A stretch of 64,000 nt of DNA from an uncultured Clostridia bacterium (GTDB lineage Bacteria > Bacillota > Clostridia > Oscillospirales > Acutalibacteraceae), in assembly GCA_937876375.1 (NCBI GenBank), contig CALEHY010000019.1, forward strand, positions 32,582 through 96,581, read 5' to 3'. Under the pieces are notes generated by a model. It had not been told where the DNA came from, ran no database searches, and was given only the letters and a program-made list of their open reading frames with translations. Positions 51,414-60,684 of this stretch are shown in pieces; position 1 is the stretch's first letter; each line of letters begins with the position of its first letter. Both the position numbers and the translations under genes were made by a program.

Positions 51414-51438
51414 GTAGGGGCGAGCAATGCTCGTCCGT
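51414..51438. repeat. GTAGGGG-type hairpin repeat
   Basis: GTAGGGGCGAGC-AAT-GCTCGTCCGT. Relatives with different but matching arms are at 61906-61930, 61953-61979 and 63949-63973. Confidence 0.7.
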
Positions 51439-51450
51439 TATGCATTCAGA

Positions 51451-54093
51451 TTAAGCCTGCTTCTCAGCGATTGCAGCCTGTGCAGCAGCAAGACGAGCGA
51501 TTGGCACTCTGAATGGTGAGCAAGATACATAGTCAAGACCAATCTTGTGGCAGAACTCAACTGATGATGGGTCACCACCGTGCTCACCACAGATACCGCA
51601 GTGTAGTGATGGGCGAGTAGCCTTACCATTCTTAACAGCGAGATCCATAAGCTGACCAACACCTGTCTGATCAAGCTTTGCAAATGGATCGTTCTCGAAA
51701 ATCTTTGCATCATAGTAAGCGTCAAGGAACTTACCAGCATCATCACGGCTAAAGCCGTATGTCATCTGTGTAAGATCGTTTGTACCGAAGCAGAAGAACT
51801 CAGCCTCTGTAGCGATCTCACCAGCTGTAAGAGCAGCACGAGGGATCTCGATCATTGTACCAACCTCATACTTCATCTCAACGCCAGCAGCAGCGATCTC
51901 TGCATCAGCAGTAGCTACTACGATATCCTTAACATACTTAAGCTCCTTAGTATCACATGATAGTGGAATCATGATCTCTGGGCATACAGTCCAGTCAGCA
52001 TGAGCAGCCTGAACCTTGATAGCAGCACGGATAACAGCCTTTGTCTGCATCTTTGCAATTTCTGGATAAGTAACTGCAAGACGTAGTCCACGGTGACCCA
52101 TCATTGGGTTGAACTCGTGAAGTGAAGAAATGATAGCCTTGATATCCTCAACTGACTTACCCTGAGCGTCAGCAAGCTTCTTAATATCCTCTTCCTCTGT
52201 AGGAACGAACTCGTGTAGAGGTGGGTCAAGGAAACGAATTGTTACAGGGCAACCCTCAAGAGCCTCATATAGCTGCTCGAAGTCGTTCTGCTGATATGGA
52301 AGAATCTTCTCAAGAGCAGCTTCTCTCTCCTCAACAGTGTCTGAACAAATCATCTCACGGAATGCAGCAATTCTGTCCTCCTCGAAGAACATATGCTCTG
52401 TACGGCAAAGACCAATACCCTCTGCACCAAGCTCTCTAGCCTTCTTAGCATCAGCAGGTGTATCAGCATTTGTACGAACCTTAAGTGTTCTGAACTCATC
52501 AGCCCAACCCATGATTCTGCCGAATGTACCAGCGATCTGAGCATCAACAGTAGCGATAACGCCATCATAAATGTTACCTGTTGAACCATCGATTGAAATA
52601 TAGTCACCCTCTGTGAATGTCTTACCAGCAAGTGTGAACTTCTTGTTGTCCTCATCCATGTTGATATCGCCACAACCAGATACGCAGCAAGTACCCATAC
52701 CACGAGCAACAACGGCAGCGTGTGAAGTCATACCACCACGAACTGTTAGGATACCCTGAGCAGCCTTCATACCAGTGATATCCTCTGGTGAAGTCTCAAG
52801 ACGAACAAGTACAACCTTCTCACCCTTAGCAGCCCACTCAACAGCGTCATCAGCTGTGAATACAACCTTACCACAAGCAGCACCAGGAGAAGCGCCAAGA
52901 CCCTTGCCCATTGGTGTAGCAGCCTTAAGAGCAGCAGCGTCGAACTGTGGGTGAAGTAGTGTGTCAAGGTTACGAGGATCGATCATAGCAACAGCCTCTT
53001 CAGGTGTCTTGTGACCCTCATCAACTAGATCGCAAGCGATCTGTAGAGCAGCAGGAGCTGTTCTCTTACCGTTACGGCACTGTAGCATATAGAGCTTCTT
53101 GTTCTCAACAGTGAACTCCATATCCTGCATATCATGGTAGTGATTCTCAAGAAGATCACATACCTTAATGAACTCAGCGTATGCCTCTGGGAACTCCTTC
53201 TCCATCTGAGCGATTGGCATTGGTGTACGAACACCAGCAACTACGTCCTCACCCTGTGCGTTGATTAGGAACTCACCCATAAGCTTGTTCTCACCAGTAG
53301 CTGGGTCACGAGTGAAAGCAACACCAGTACCAGACTGATTGTTTAGGTTACCGAATACCATAGGCATTACGTTAACAGCAGTACCCCATGAATAAGGGAT
53401 ATCGTTATCACGACGATATACGTTTGCACGAGGGTTGTCCCATGAACGGAATACAGCCTCGATAGCAAGCTTTAGCTGCTCAACAGGATCTGAAGGGAAG
53501 TCCTCACCAAGCTGGTTCTTGTACTCAGCCTTGAACTGTGTAGCAAGCTCCTTTAGGTCAGCAGCAGTAAGCTCAACGTCATACTGTACGCCCTTCTCTT
53601 CCTTCATCTTGTCGATAAGCTGCTCAAAATACTTCTTACCAACTTCCATAACTACATCAGAGAACATCTGGATGAATCTTCTGTATGAGTCATATACGAA
53701 ACGCTCAAAAGCTGGATCATCGTTACCAGCGATCATAGCAGCAACTACCTCGTCGTTAAGACCAAGGTTAAGGATTGTATCCATCATACCAGGCATAGAA
53801 GCTCTAGCACCTGAACGAACTGATACGAGTAGTGGATTCTGGAGATCGCCGAACTTCTTGCCGTTCTTCTCCTCCATCTTTGCAACGCCTTCCATAGCCT
53901 GAGCCATGATCTCGTCGTTGATCTGACGACCGTCCTCATAATACTGAGTACAAGCCTCTGTTGTGATAGTGAAACCGTATGGTACAGGAAGACCAATCTC
54001 TGTCATCTCTGCAAGGTTTGCACCCTTACCACCAAGTAGGTTACGCATGGACATGTTACCTTCATCGAACATATAAACCCATTTGTTTGCCAT
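51451..54093 (-). CDS. ppdK: Pyruvate, phosphate dikinase
   Basis: An 880-aa enzyme interconverting pyruvate + ATP + Pi and PEP + AMP + PPi, typical of PPi-linked glycolysis in anaerobes. N-terminal ATP-grasp domain (LLGGKGANLAEMTEIGLPVP, VRSGARASMPGMMDTILNLG). Central phospho-His domain with TVRGGMTSHAAVVARGMGT, where the His is catalytic. C-terminal PEP-utiliser barrel with GIGLCRTEHMFFEEDRI, MGHRGLRLAVTYPEI, FCFGTNDLTQMTYGFSRDD and the Cys in LHCGICGEHGG. Full length. Start after GGAGGTAAACTACTT. Confidence 0.97.
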   Translation of the reverse strand: MANKWVYMFDEGNMSMRNLLGGKGANLAEMTEIGLPVPYGFTITTEACTQYYEDGRQINDEIMAQAMEGVAKMEEKNGKKFGDLQNPLLVSVRSGARASMPGMMDTILNLGLNDEVVAAMIAGNDDPAFERFVYDSYRRFIQMFSDVVMEVGKKYFEQLIDKMKEEKGVQYDVELTAADLKELATQFKAEYKNQLGEDFPSDPVEQLKLAIEAVFRSWDNPRANVYRRDNDIPYSWGTAVNVMPMVFGNLNNQSGTGVAFTRDPATGENKLMGEFLINAQGEDVVAGVRTPMPIAQMEKEFPEAYAEFIKVCDLLENHYHDMQDMEFTVENKKLYMLQCRNGKRTAPAALQIACDLVDEGHKTPEEAVAMIDPRNLDTLLHPQFDAAALKAATPMGKGLGASPGAACGKVVFTADDAVEWAAKGEKVVLVRLETSPEDITGMKAAQGILTVRGGMTSHAAVVARGMGTCCVSGCGDINMDEDNKKFTLAGKTFTEGDYISIDGSTGNIYDGVIATVDAQIAGTFGRIMGWADEFRTLKVRTNADTPADAKKARELGAEGIGLCRTEHMFFEEDRIAAFREMICSDTVEEREAALEKILPYQQNDFEQLYEALEGCPVTIRFLDPPLHEFVPTEEEDIKKLADAQGKSVEDIKAIISSLHEFNPMMGHRGLRLAVTYPEIAKMQTKAVIRAAIKVQAAHADWTVCPEIMIPLSCDTKELKYVKDIVVATADAEIAAAGVEMKYEVGTMIEIPRAALTAGEIATEAEFFCFGTNDLTQMTYGFSRDDAGKFLDAYYDAKIFENDPFAKLDQTGVGQLMDLAVKNGKATRPSLHCGICGEHGGDPSSVEFCHKIGLDYVSCSPFRVPIARLAAAQAAIAEKQA

Positions 54094-54139
54094 AAGTAGT
54101 TTACCTCCAATAAAAATTTTTAATTTTTGGTTTACACGA

Positions 54140-54206
54140 ATTAGTGCAGACGCACTAATACAGTATAATGCGTATAAATTATAGCATACTGTTATTCAAA
54201 TTACAA
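54140..54206 (-). promoter_or_regulatory. ppdK promoter and leader hairpin
   Basis: Minus strand TTGTAA (54201-54206), 17 bp, TATAAT (54178-54183). The leader then forms ATTAGTGC-GTCT-GCACTAAT (54140-54159). Confidence 0.65.
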
Positions 54207-54244
54207 ACATTTTTTGATAAAAATGGTAATTTAAACGAAATATA

Positions 54245-54273
54245 TTGAAATTTTGTCCTTTTTAGTGCATAAT
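54245..54273 (+). promoter_or_regulatory. Possible glmU promoter
   Basis: TTGAAA (54245-54250), 17 bp, CATAAT (54268-54273). This implies a leader of ~180 nt that contains the repeats listed next. Confidence 0.45.
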
Positions 54274-54281
54274 TAGAGTGA

Positions 54282-54320
54282 ATTAGTTGCTAGTTGCTAG
54301 TTTCTAGTTGCTAGTTAATG
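54282..54320. repeat. TAGTTGCTAG-type repeat, short copy
   Basis: Three to four TAGTTGCTAGT/TAGTTTCTAGT units, related to 30838-30928. Confidence 0.65.
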
Positions 54321-54341
54321 TAAAATTGATGGATTTTGGCT

Positions 54342-54426
54342 TACAACAAGGCTTGGCAAAATTTTGGTCGATGGGAGCATACTGGTGTATGTGACCGAGC
54401 CAAAATTTTGGCGTAACGATGTTGTA
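54342..54426. repeat. Long imperfect hairpin upstream of glmU
   Basis: Outer arms TACAACA (54342-54348) and TGTTGTA (54420-54426). Within them are GGCAAAATTTTGGTC and GACCGAGCCAAAATTTTGGC, closed by GCATAC-TGGT-GTATGT. This is a cruciform-like element of ~85 bp in the probable glmU leader, either a dispersed repeat or an RNA structure. Confidence 0.65.
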
Positions 54427-54461
54427 GGGCAAAAGACACAATTTGGGAGGGTTTATTTATT

Positions 54462-55844
54462 ATGAAGTGTGCAATTATTTTAGCCGGTGGTAAAGGTACT
54501 AGAATGAAGATTGACTCACCAAAGGTAATGTGTGAGGTAATATTCGAGCCAATGATTAAGTATGTTGTTGACGCAGTTAAAGAGGCTGGTGTAGAGGACA
54601 TATGTGTGATCACTGGATACAAGCACGAAATCGTTGAGGGATATCTAGCAGAATATGATAGTAATATCAAGACAGCATTGCAGGAGCCACAGCTTGGCAC
54701 TGGCCACGCTGTTATGCAGGCTAGAGCTTTCATCGAGGAGCACAAGGATGACAAAATCATCATTCTTAATGGTGATGGTCCACTTATGGACGCTGAAACA
54801 ATCAACAAGGCATATGCATATCACGATGAGCACAAGAATGCTGTGACACTAATTTCAGCAGAGGTTGATGACCCAACTGGATTTGGTCGTATCAAGCGTG
54901 ATGATATGGGCGAATTGCTACGAATTGTTGAGCACAAGGACGCTACTAGAGAAGAAAGAGCAATCAAGGAGATTAACGCTGGTGTATATTGCTTCAACGG
55001 AGCACAGCTACTCTACGCTCTTGACAATATTACAAACAACAATGCTCAAAACGAGTACTATCTTACTGACAGCCTAGAAATTCTTATCCACAAGGGCGAG
55101 AATGTTGGTGCATATGTATGCGAAAATGCAGAGGCTACTCTAGGTGCTAACGACAGAAGACAGCTAAATGATTTGAACACCATTATGCGCAGAAATATCA
55201 ACGACGATCATATGGTAAATGGTGTTAATATCCCATGCACTGATGGTGTAATGATTGGCAAGAATGTCAAGATTGGCAATGGTACAACTATCCTACCTAA
55301 CACCATCATCATTGGTGACACAGTTATCGGCAATGGCTGTACAATCGGTCCTAACACTTGGGTCGACAGCAGTACAATCGGCAATGGTGTTATCCTAGAC
55401 AACTGCAAAATTCTTGACAGCACTATTGAGGATGGCGTTGACTGTGGTCCATTCGTAAAGATTAGAGCAAAATCAGTGCTCAAGAAGGGTGTTCATGTTG
55501 GCAACTTTGTTGAGATTAAGAACTCTATCGTTGGTGAGGGCACAAAATCTGCTCATCTAACATATATCGGTGACAGCGACGTTGGTGCTGGAGTTAACTT
55601 TGGCTGTGGCACTGTTACCTGCAACTACGATGGCAAGAACAAGACAAGATGCACAATCGGTGATGGTGCATTCATTGGCTGTAACACTAACCTTATTGCA
55701 CCAGTGGAGGTTGGCGACAAGGCATATATCGCTGCTGGTTCTACTATCACAGACAATATTCCAGACGAGGCATTGTCTATCGCAAGAGCAAGACAGGTCA
55801 ACAAAGAGGGCTGGGTAGCAGAGAAAAAACCATATAAGGAATAA
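54462..55844 (+). CDS. glmU: Bifunctional UDP-GlcNAc pyrophosphorylase / GlcN-1-P acetyltransferase
   Basis: A 460-aa enzyme making UDP-GlcNAc for peptidoglycan. N-terminal uridylyltransferase with AIILAGGKGTRMKIDSPKVM, LGTGHAVMQARAF and NGDGPLMDAETI. C-terminal left-handed beta helix for acetyl transfer with IGPNTWVDSSTIGNGVILDN, FVEIKNSIVGEGTKSAHLTY and NFGCGTVTCNYDGKNKTRC. Full length. The vanW-type gene follows within 10 bp. Confidence 0.96.
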   Translation: MKCAIILAGGKGTRMKIDSPKVMCEVIFEPMIKYVVDAVKEAGVEDICVITGYKHEIVEGYLAEYDSNIKTALQEPQLGTGHAVMQARAFIEEHKDDKIIILNGDGPLMDAETINKAYAYHDEHKNAVTLISAEVDDPTGFGRIKRDDMGELLRIVEHKDATREERAIKEINAGVYCFNGAQLLYALDNITNNNAQNEYYLTDSLEILIHKGENVGAYVCENAEATLGANDRRQLNDLNTIMRRNINDDHMVNGVNIPCTDGVMIGKNVKIGNGTTILPNTIIIGDTVIGNGCTIGPNTWVDSSTIGNGVILDNCKILDSTIEDGVDCGPFVKIRAKSVLKKGVHVGNFVEIKNSIVGEGTKSAHLTYIGDSDVGAGVNFGCGTVTCNYDGKNKTRCTIGDGAFIGCNTNLIAPVEVGDKAYIAAGSTITDNIPDEALSIARARQVNKEGWVAEKKPYKE

Positions 55845-55853
55845 TATTTTTTG

Positions 55854-56711
55854 ATGAAAAGAGTTAGAAAATCACTGGCTGTGCTGTTGGCTGTGATTAT
55901 CGTGGGTAGTATGTGTGCCTGCTCTATGGAGAAAGCACCAGAGGAAACCACTACGACCACGACTACAACCACTACCACAACAAAGCCAACTACTACAGAG
56001 GATACAGCCACCACCTTTGCCGAAAATTCGACAACAAAGATATTCAAGGCATTGCACAAGGACAGGAATGGCGACTATCCATACAAAATTGCAACATACA
56101 CGTCGTACTACAACACATACGAAACCACTAGAACAGCAAACCTACAGGCTGCTGTTGACAGTATCAACAATTTGAGAATACCTGACGGATACACATTCTC
56201 GTTCAACCAGGTTGTTGGCAAGCGTACAGTGACCGGTGGATATGAAGAAGCCAAGGTTATCGCAAACAACCAGTTCGTCGATGGTCTAGGTGGTGGCGTG
56301 TGTCAGGTTAGCTCCACTATCTTTGAGGCTGTATTGAGAGCAAATATGCAAATCGTTATGCGTACAAATCACAGCCTAAAGATTTCGTATGTGCCACTCG
56401 GTGGCGATGCTACAGTACAGTGGAACACACAGGATTTTCAGTTCAAGAACAATCTTGGCTGTGACATTAGGCTAGCGATGGTATGCGACAACGGAGCGCT
56501 AACCTGCTCTGTCTACGCAAAAGAGAACAAGGACGTTGGCGACGTAAAGATAAATATCTCATTTTCTAACAATACATACACCTTGGTGCGTACAGTCGAT
56601 GGCAAGCAAAACTACACAACAAACAGCGTGTACCGTGAGCCAGAAACTACAACAAAGAAAAAGGAAACAACCACCAAGAAAAAGCAAAAGACAACAAAAA
56701 AGAAGAACTAA
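55854..56711 (+). CDS. VanW-family lipoprotein
   Basis: A 285-aa exported protein. Signal peptide with lipobox (VGSMCAC), then a linker with a run of 12 Thr encoded by ACN codons. A G5-less VanW domain follows: YTSYYNTYETTRTANLQAA, IPDGYTFSFNQVVGKRT, GLGGGVCQVSSTIFEAVLRA, MRTNHSLKISYVPLGGDATV. The Lys/Thr-rich tail (KKKETTTKKK) suggests cell-wall contact. VanW proteins occur in vancomycin-resistance clusters but most, as here beside glmU, are of unknown envelope function. Start ATG 55854 is preferred over the TTG one codon earlier. Confidence 0.85.
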   Translation: MKRVRKSLAVLLAVIIVGSMCACSMEKAPEETTTTTTTTTTTTKPTTTEDTATTFAENSTTKIFKALHKDRNGDYPYKIATYTSYYNTYETTRTANLQAAVDSINNLRIPDGYTFSFNQVVGKRTVTGGYEEAKVIANNQFVDGLGGGVCQVSSTIFEAVLRANMQIVMRTNHSLKISYVPLGGDATVQWNTQDFQFKNNLGCDIRLAMVCDNGALTCSVYAKENKDVGDVKINISFSNNTYTLVRTVDGKQNYTTNSVYREPETTTKKKETTTKKKQKTTKKKN

Positions 56712-56740
56712 AAAAGGGAGTCCGATGGACTCCCCTTTTT
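56710..56740 (+). terminator. Terminator of the glmU-vanW unit
   Basis: AAAAAGGGAGTCC-GAT-GGACTCCCCTTTTT. A very similar hairpin follows at 60596-60630 and 63861-63892. Confidence 0.85.
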
Positions 56741-56741
56741 A

Positions 56742-56830
56742 ATGAAAAATTAAGAATTGAATATTTAAAATATAGGGTGGACTTCGTCCACACCCCTTAA
56801 TTCTACATTATCAATTCTTAATTGTTAATT
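56742..56830. repeat. AATT-arm repeat with GTGGAC/GTCCAC hairpin
   Basis: Same family as 1300-1418: GGGTGGACTTCGTCCACACCC (56775-56795) between AATTAAGAATTG-type arms. The right arm runs into the 3' end of the Cof-type gene and supplies its last codons (ELTIKN-stop). Confidence 0.75.
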
Positions 56831-57632
56831 CATTTAACATATATACCATAATATGCTCGTCATTGGAGCAAATCACCTTTGTTGCGACAGATTTTATTTC
56901 GTCGCAAGCGTTCGACACAGCATATTTGTGTGTCGCTGTGGTGAATGCTGTCATATCGTTAAGGCTGTCGCCAATAACCACAGCGTCATCAAGGCTGATA
57001 CCGACAATATCGCACAAATCGGTGATACCGACACCCTTGCTGATACCATCTGCAATAATCTCCAGATTGTTCTCCATAGACGAGGTAACGCCAAGACCTA
57101 GCTCCTCTATCCTGCGCCAACACTCTGTACGCTCGTCCATATTCTTGAAGAAAACGTCGTACATTTCGATATCGTGGTCATCACTATGTACCAAATCATA
57201 CAGGCTGTCGACCTTGACTCTAGTAGCCTCAATCACTGGGATAAATCCACGATGAATTTTGTACTCATCTAGCACCTCGTAGCTGAATTTTGTACGGTCA
57301 AGATATGGCTTGCCATTAGAATAGACCTCGACCAATGTCTGATACTCTAACAGAATGTCAAAGACAGTCTTTGCCATCTCCTTTTCTATCGGATGATAGG
57401 ACAAAACACCATTCTTATCATTAATACCAGCACCGTTGGAATAAACATAGTACTCTATCGCACAGTCGACAGCGAGTAGCTCTGGTGGTATTTCGCCCAT
57501 AGTTCTGCCAGTCAGCACTGCTGTGCTAACCCCAATATCTGCAAGAGAGGATATAGCAGACAAATTCTCTGCACTGACCTCATTCCTGCTATTAAGTAAT
57601 GTTCCATCCAAATCAACAGCGATTAATTTCAT
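56811..57632 (-). CDS. Cof-type HAD phosphatase
   Basis: A 273-aa HAD-IIB phosphatase. Motif I is LIAVDLDGTLLNSRNEVSAE, motif II is VSTAVLTGRTMGEIPP, the motif III lysine lies in ADGISKGVGITDLCDIV, and motif IV is AVVIGDSLNDMTAF. Start 57632 (MKLIAVDLDG), six bases after GAGG; the ATG four codons upstream overlaps that site. Probably acts on sugar phosphates or flavin phosphates; specificity unknown. Its C-terminal codons derive from a repeat. Confidence 0.88.
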   Translation of the reverse strand: MKLIAVDLDGTLLNSRNEVSAENLSAISSLADIGVSTAVLTGRTMGEIPPELLAVDCAIEYYVYSNGAGINDKNGVLSYHPIEKEMAKTVFDILLEYQTLVEVYSNGKPYLDRTKFSYEVLDEYKIHRGFIPVIEATRVKVDSLYDLVHSDDHDIEMYDVFFKNMDERTECWRRIEELGLGVTSSMENNLEIIADGISKGVGITDLCDIVGISLDDAVVIGDSLNDMTAFTTATHKYAVSNACDEIKSVATKVICSNDEHIMVYMLNELTIKN

Positions 57633-57649
57633 ATCTGTCCTCATATAAC

Positions 57650-57679
57650 AAAATCCCCCAAACGCTTTGGGGGATTTTT
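57650..57679 (-). terminator. pduL terminator
   Basis: AAAATCCCCCAAA and TTTGGGGGATTTTT around a 3-nt loop, 12 bp after the pduL stop. Confidence 0.85.
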
Positions 57680-57691
57680 AATTAGCAATTC

Positions 57692-58270
57692 TTATTTTAC
57701 GATTGTGCCCATTGTGTTTGGTGCCATGCCAGCGGCATTAGCCTCATCAGTATCGATATGCATAGCAAGAGCATAGCTATCGTTTACACGAACAACAACG
57801 TCACCGAATGTAAGATTTCTGCCATTTGCTGTAGGAATCTCTACAGAAACGATCTCACCATTAGTGATACCAAGCTCCTCTGCATCCTTAGTTGTAGCGT
57901 GGATATGACGCTTTGCAGCAACAACACCCTTTGCTAGCTCAATCTCACCAGCAGGACCAACAAGCTTGCAAGCACCACTACCGTCAAGGTCGCCACTCTC
58001 TCTAACTGGAGCAACAACACCGATAGAACGAGCATCAGTGAGTGAAAGCTCAATCTGTGTTTCCTTTCTGCAAGGGCCAAGAATTGATACAGCTGGGAAC
58101 TCACCCTTTGTACCAACAACCTTTACTCTCTCCTCACAAGCGAACTGACCTGGCTGAGAAAGCATCTTCTTACATGTTAGCTCGTAGCCATCACCAAAGA
58201 GAATCTCCAAATCCTCCTGTGAAACGTGAACGTGACGAGCAGAAATTTCTACCAAAACTTGATTTGCCAT
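57692..58270 (-). CDS. pduL: Phosphate propanoyltransferase (PduL type)
   Basis: A 192-aa phosphotransacylase unrelated to Pta, converting acyl-CoA + Pi to acyl-phosphate; with acetate kinase it can serve acetate formation. Two beta-barrel halves with metal-binding His: VEISARHVHVSQEDLEILFG and AAKRHIHATTKDAEELGI, plus LAMHIDTDEANAAG. SILGPCRKETQIELSLTDAR is the family CoA-site segment. Start 58270 after GAGGAAAACGAA. No microcompartment shell genes nearby and no N-terminal targeting peptide, so it is probably a cytosolic housekeeping version. Confidence 0.92.
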   Translation of the reverse strand: MANQVLVEISARHVHVSQEDLEILFGDGYELTCKKMLSQPGQFACEERVKVVGTKGEFPAVSILGPCRKETQIELSLTDARSIGVVAPVRESGDLDGSGACKLVGPAGEIELAKGVVAAKRHIHATTKDAEELGITNGEIVSVEIPTANGRNLTFGDVVVRVNDSYALAMHIDTDEANAAGMAPNTMGTIVK

Positions 58271-58341
58271 TTCGTTTTCCTCCAAATATAAAATACTATG
58301 ATATTCTATACCCATTTTGTGCAATAGTCAAGGATATAAAA

Positions 58342-59310
58342 CTATATATTTCTTATATCATTACCGAACAGATACATAGACACATATTCGCCAGTAAGAC
58401 GACTGGTAATACGGTTCTCATACCTCTGCTCAAGAGCGTTAAATTTGAAATTAGTGGATATAATCGTTGGACGCTTTGAGAGAATACGACTGTTGATAAT
58501 ATTGTAGATAGTAGCGATACTGTACTGATTGTCTATCTCTGTGCCAAGGTCATCAAGTATGAGCAAATCAGACTCTAGCACCTGCTTTTTTGTATAAGTT
58601 ATGCCATCTGTTCTGCCATATTGCTCACTCTGTAGGTCATCGCAGATATTCTGGCTTGTTCCATAACAAACAGAATAGCCATTGTTGATAACAACATTAG
58701 CGATAGCAAGCGACAAATGAGTTTTGCCAAGACCAGTACCACCAACAAGCATTAGATTTTTGCTATCTAGTGAGAATGTCTGTGCATATCTGTGTGTAGC
58801 GTCCAGCACCTTTTCTGCCTTTGTGCGAGGCACGATAGAGTTCTCTAGTGGCTGGTCGCTGTAATATTTTAGCTCAAAATTGTCGAATGTGCATTTGTCA
58901 AGTGGTGCAAGCGCAGATACCTCCTTGCGCATAAGGTCCTTGAGCAGCTGACGATGACAGCTACAAAGCTTGCCGTTAACAAATCCGTGGTCGTTACAAG
59001 CGTGACAAACATAGCTAGGCTGAAAAGCGTTAGCTGGATAGCCATTCTTCTTTAGCAAAACAGCACGCTCATCAATAAGCGCCTCGCTCTGCTGACGAAG
59101 TGACTTGATTTTTTCATCCTTGTCGCCATTGAAAAATAGAATTTTTGACAGCTCCAGTCCAATCTTCGACAGCTTCGACTGGATATTATTTATCTCTGGT
59201 ATCTCCATACAGATTTCGGACTTTAGGACCTCTGCTCTAAACTGGGCGTCGTCCTGTCTTTGCTTTAGTATCCTCTCTGCCTGACGATACAGCTCCTGTG
59301 AATATGGCAT
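58342..59310 (-). CDS. DnaC/DnaI-like helicase loader
   Basis: A 322-aa AAA+ ATPase. The N-terminal zinc-type segment has YVCHACNDHGFVNGKLCSCH (C-x2-C and C-x-C-H), then Walker A LMLVGGTGLGKTHLSLAIAN, Walker B DLLILDDLGTEIDNQ, sensor segment KRPTIISTNFKFNALEQRYE and the Arg finger ITSRLTGE. It loads the replicative helicase onto DNA. The pairing with the DnaD-type gene 9 bp upstream matches the primosome gene pair dnaB/D-dnaI of Firmicutes. Confidence 0.9.
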   Translation of the reverse strand: MPYSQELYRQAERILKQRQDDAQFRAEVLKSEICMEIPEINNIQSKLSKIGLELSKILFFNGDKDEKIKSLRQQSEALIDERAVLLKKNGYPANAFQPSYVCHACNDHGFVNGKLCSCHRQLLKDLMRKEVSALAPLDKCTFDNFELKYYSDQPLENSIVPRTKAEKVLDATHRYAQTFSLDSKNLMLVGGTGLGKTHLSLAIANVVINNGYSVCYGTSQNICDDLQSEQYGRTDGITYTKKQVLESDLLILDDLGTEIDNQYSIATIYNIINSRILSKRPTIISTNFKFNALEQRYENRITSRLTGEYVSMYLFGNDIRNI

Positions 59311-59319
59311 ATAATTCTC

Positions 59320-60300
59320 CTATATATCGTAATCATCATTGAACATTGCCTTTTGCTCAATGGTGTCAATATCATATGTTTTGTCTATCTTTGGCTGGGT
59401 GGTGTTGCTCTGCTTGTGTCGAGCACTGTCCTCCTCAACAGCCTGTGGTGTGGTGATATTCTTCTTTTTCCAGTTCTTTAGCACACCGTCGATATATTTT
59501 AGCGATGGCTTGTCGGCATTCTCCTTCATAGCGTCACAAGCTAGTCCAATCATCTCGATGCTAAAGTCCTTGTACCACGCTCTAATCATATCTCTCTGCT
59601 TCTGTGTAGGATTTCTATGAGCGATACCGGACATAGCAACAATCTCGCTCCACAGCCTATCGGAAGCCTCTAGCTCATGTAGCTTTTGGTCAGCAAGCTC
59701 AAGGGTGACGATACCCTCCTCTGACCAGTTCTTTGCCATAGCAGATACATATGCGTTGCCAAGTGCCCTGCCGTGCTCAACCTCACGCTTGCGATATTGC
59801 AAAAGCACTAGCACAACGTCAGCTGGTAAGCCATAATATGTGTGCATATTGACTATCATCTGCTTGTCGATATGGGACAAAATCTTGCCAACGACCTCCT
59901 CTGCATTTCGAAGGAGCTCTGCAAGCTCGTGATTATCTCGACAGAGGTCAACGATATCCTTTGGTGTAAGGGTAGGCACTGGCAATGCCTCAACCTTTTT
60001 CTTGACCTCTTTCTTCTCCTCAACGACTGGTGCTGTCTTTGGTGCAACAACCTCACCATTACGAGCCAAAAAGCCTTCCTCTACCCAAAAGTCGAGGAAT
60101 TCCTCTGCATCACTCTCTGTACAGCCAAGCACCCTAGCAACAGCCTTTGACTCTGCAGTGCCGTTAGATGATAGCACGATGAGTAGTGCCTTAATCTGAT
60201 ATTCACTTGCAAGCTTTATGTAATCAGTCGCAACCTTTGTTGGTATGCAAAAGCTACCATTTTGCCACATTTCGCCAATAGGTATAATCTGGTATTGCAT
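59320..60300 (-). CDS. DnaD-domain replication initiation protein
   Basis: A 326-aa primosome protein. N-terminal winged-helix-like DDBH1 region (YIKLASEYQIKALLIVLSSN), a Lys/Glu linker, and two C-terminal DDBH2/DnaD modules (YYGLPADVVLVLLQYRKREV; IRAWYKDFSIEMIGLACDAM with KYIDGVLKNWKKKNI, the YxxxIL-NW-type motif). Start 60300 because GAGGTGCCTT precedes it. Remodels origin DNA and recruits the helicase loader encoded downstream. Confidence 0.88.
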   Translation of the reverse strand: MQYQIIPIGEMWQNGSFCIPTKVATDYIKLASEYQIKALLIVLSSNGTAESKAVARVLGCTESDAEEFLDFWVEEGFLARNGEVVAPKTAPVVEEKKEVKKKVEALPVPTLTPKDIVDLCRDNHELAELLRNAEEVVGKILSHIDKQMIVNMHTYYGLPADVVLVLLQYRKREVEHGRALGNAYVSAMAKNWSEEGIVTLELADQKLHELEASDRLWSEIVAMSGIAHRNPTQKQRDMIRAWYKDFSIEMIGLACDAMKENADKPSLKYIDGVLKNWKKKNITTPQAVEEDSARHKQSNTTQPKIDKTYDIDTIEQKAMFNDDYDI

Positions 60301-60684
60301 AAGGCACCTCACTCTCTAAATATTCGACTTTTATTTTATCATAACTCACCACTTTTATCAATTATGATATATGGTGTAGTCCCCATTTTAGTACACTATA
60401 TCTAGGAATAAAATCTTTAACCTAATTAAGCCCCCTTGTCAAAGGGGGCTGTCGCATTTTATATGCGACTGGGGGATTTGGTTAATATTACGATAATGAC
60501 CAATTAAGCCCCCTTGCTAAAAAGGGGTGCGGGTGTCCACTGGACATCCGCACCCCTTAATTTTACATTCATAAAAGAATATTGCGAAATCAGAAAATAA
60601 AAAAGGGAGTCAGATAGACTCCCCTTTTTTAATATAGAATTTATAATTGAGAATGGAAAATTAAGGGTCTTGCAGACAGCGATT
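60301..60684. repeat. Repeat-filled gap
   Basis: No gene. From left: plain AT-rich DNA; an inverted CCCCC/GGGGG repeat (60428-60478, relative of 10264-10465) and a partial copy (60503-60528); a GGGGTGCGGGTGTCCA hairpin (60524-60556) with AATT flank; a copy of the lysR 3' end (60565-60633); and an AATT arm. Five repeat types are nested in under 400 bp. Confidence 0.8.
60565..60633 (+). repeat. Copy of the lysR 3' end and terminator
   Basis: ACATTC-TAAAAGAATATTGCGAAA...CAGAAAATAA plus the GGGAGTCAGATAGACTCCCCTTTTTT hairpin matches 63827-63894 with only about five differences in ~68 bp, same orientation. Its frame even reads KEYCEIRK-stop (KEYCESRK in lysR). The hairpin also terminates the minus-strand gene at 60685. 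Confidence 0.85.

Noticed and set aside
54341..54808. 155-codon minus-strand frame opposite glmU
   Set aside because: It is the complement of the conserved glmU reading frame and lies over the upstream hairpin; glmU explains the DNA.
55940..56010. Thr-codon run as a contingency microsatellite
   Set aside because: The ACN codons vary (ACC, ACT, ACG, ACA), so it is a Thr linker rather than a uniform slippage tract.
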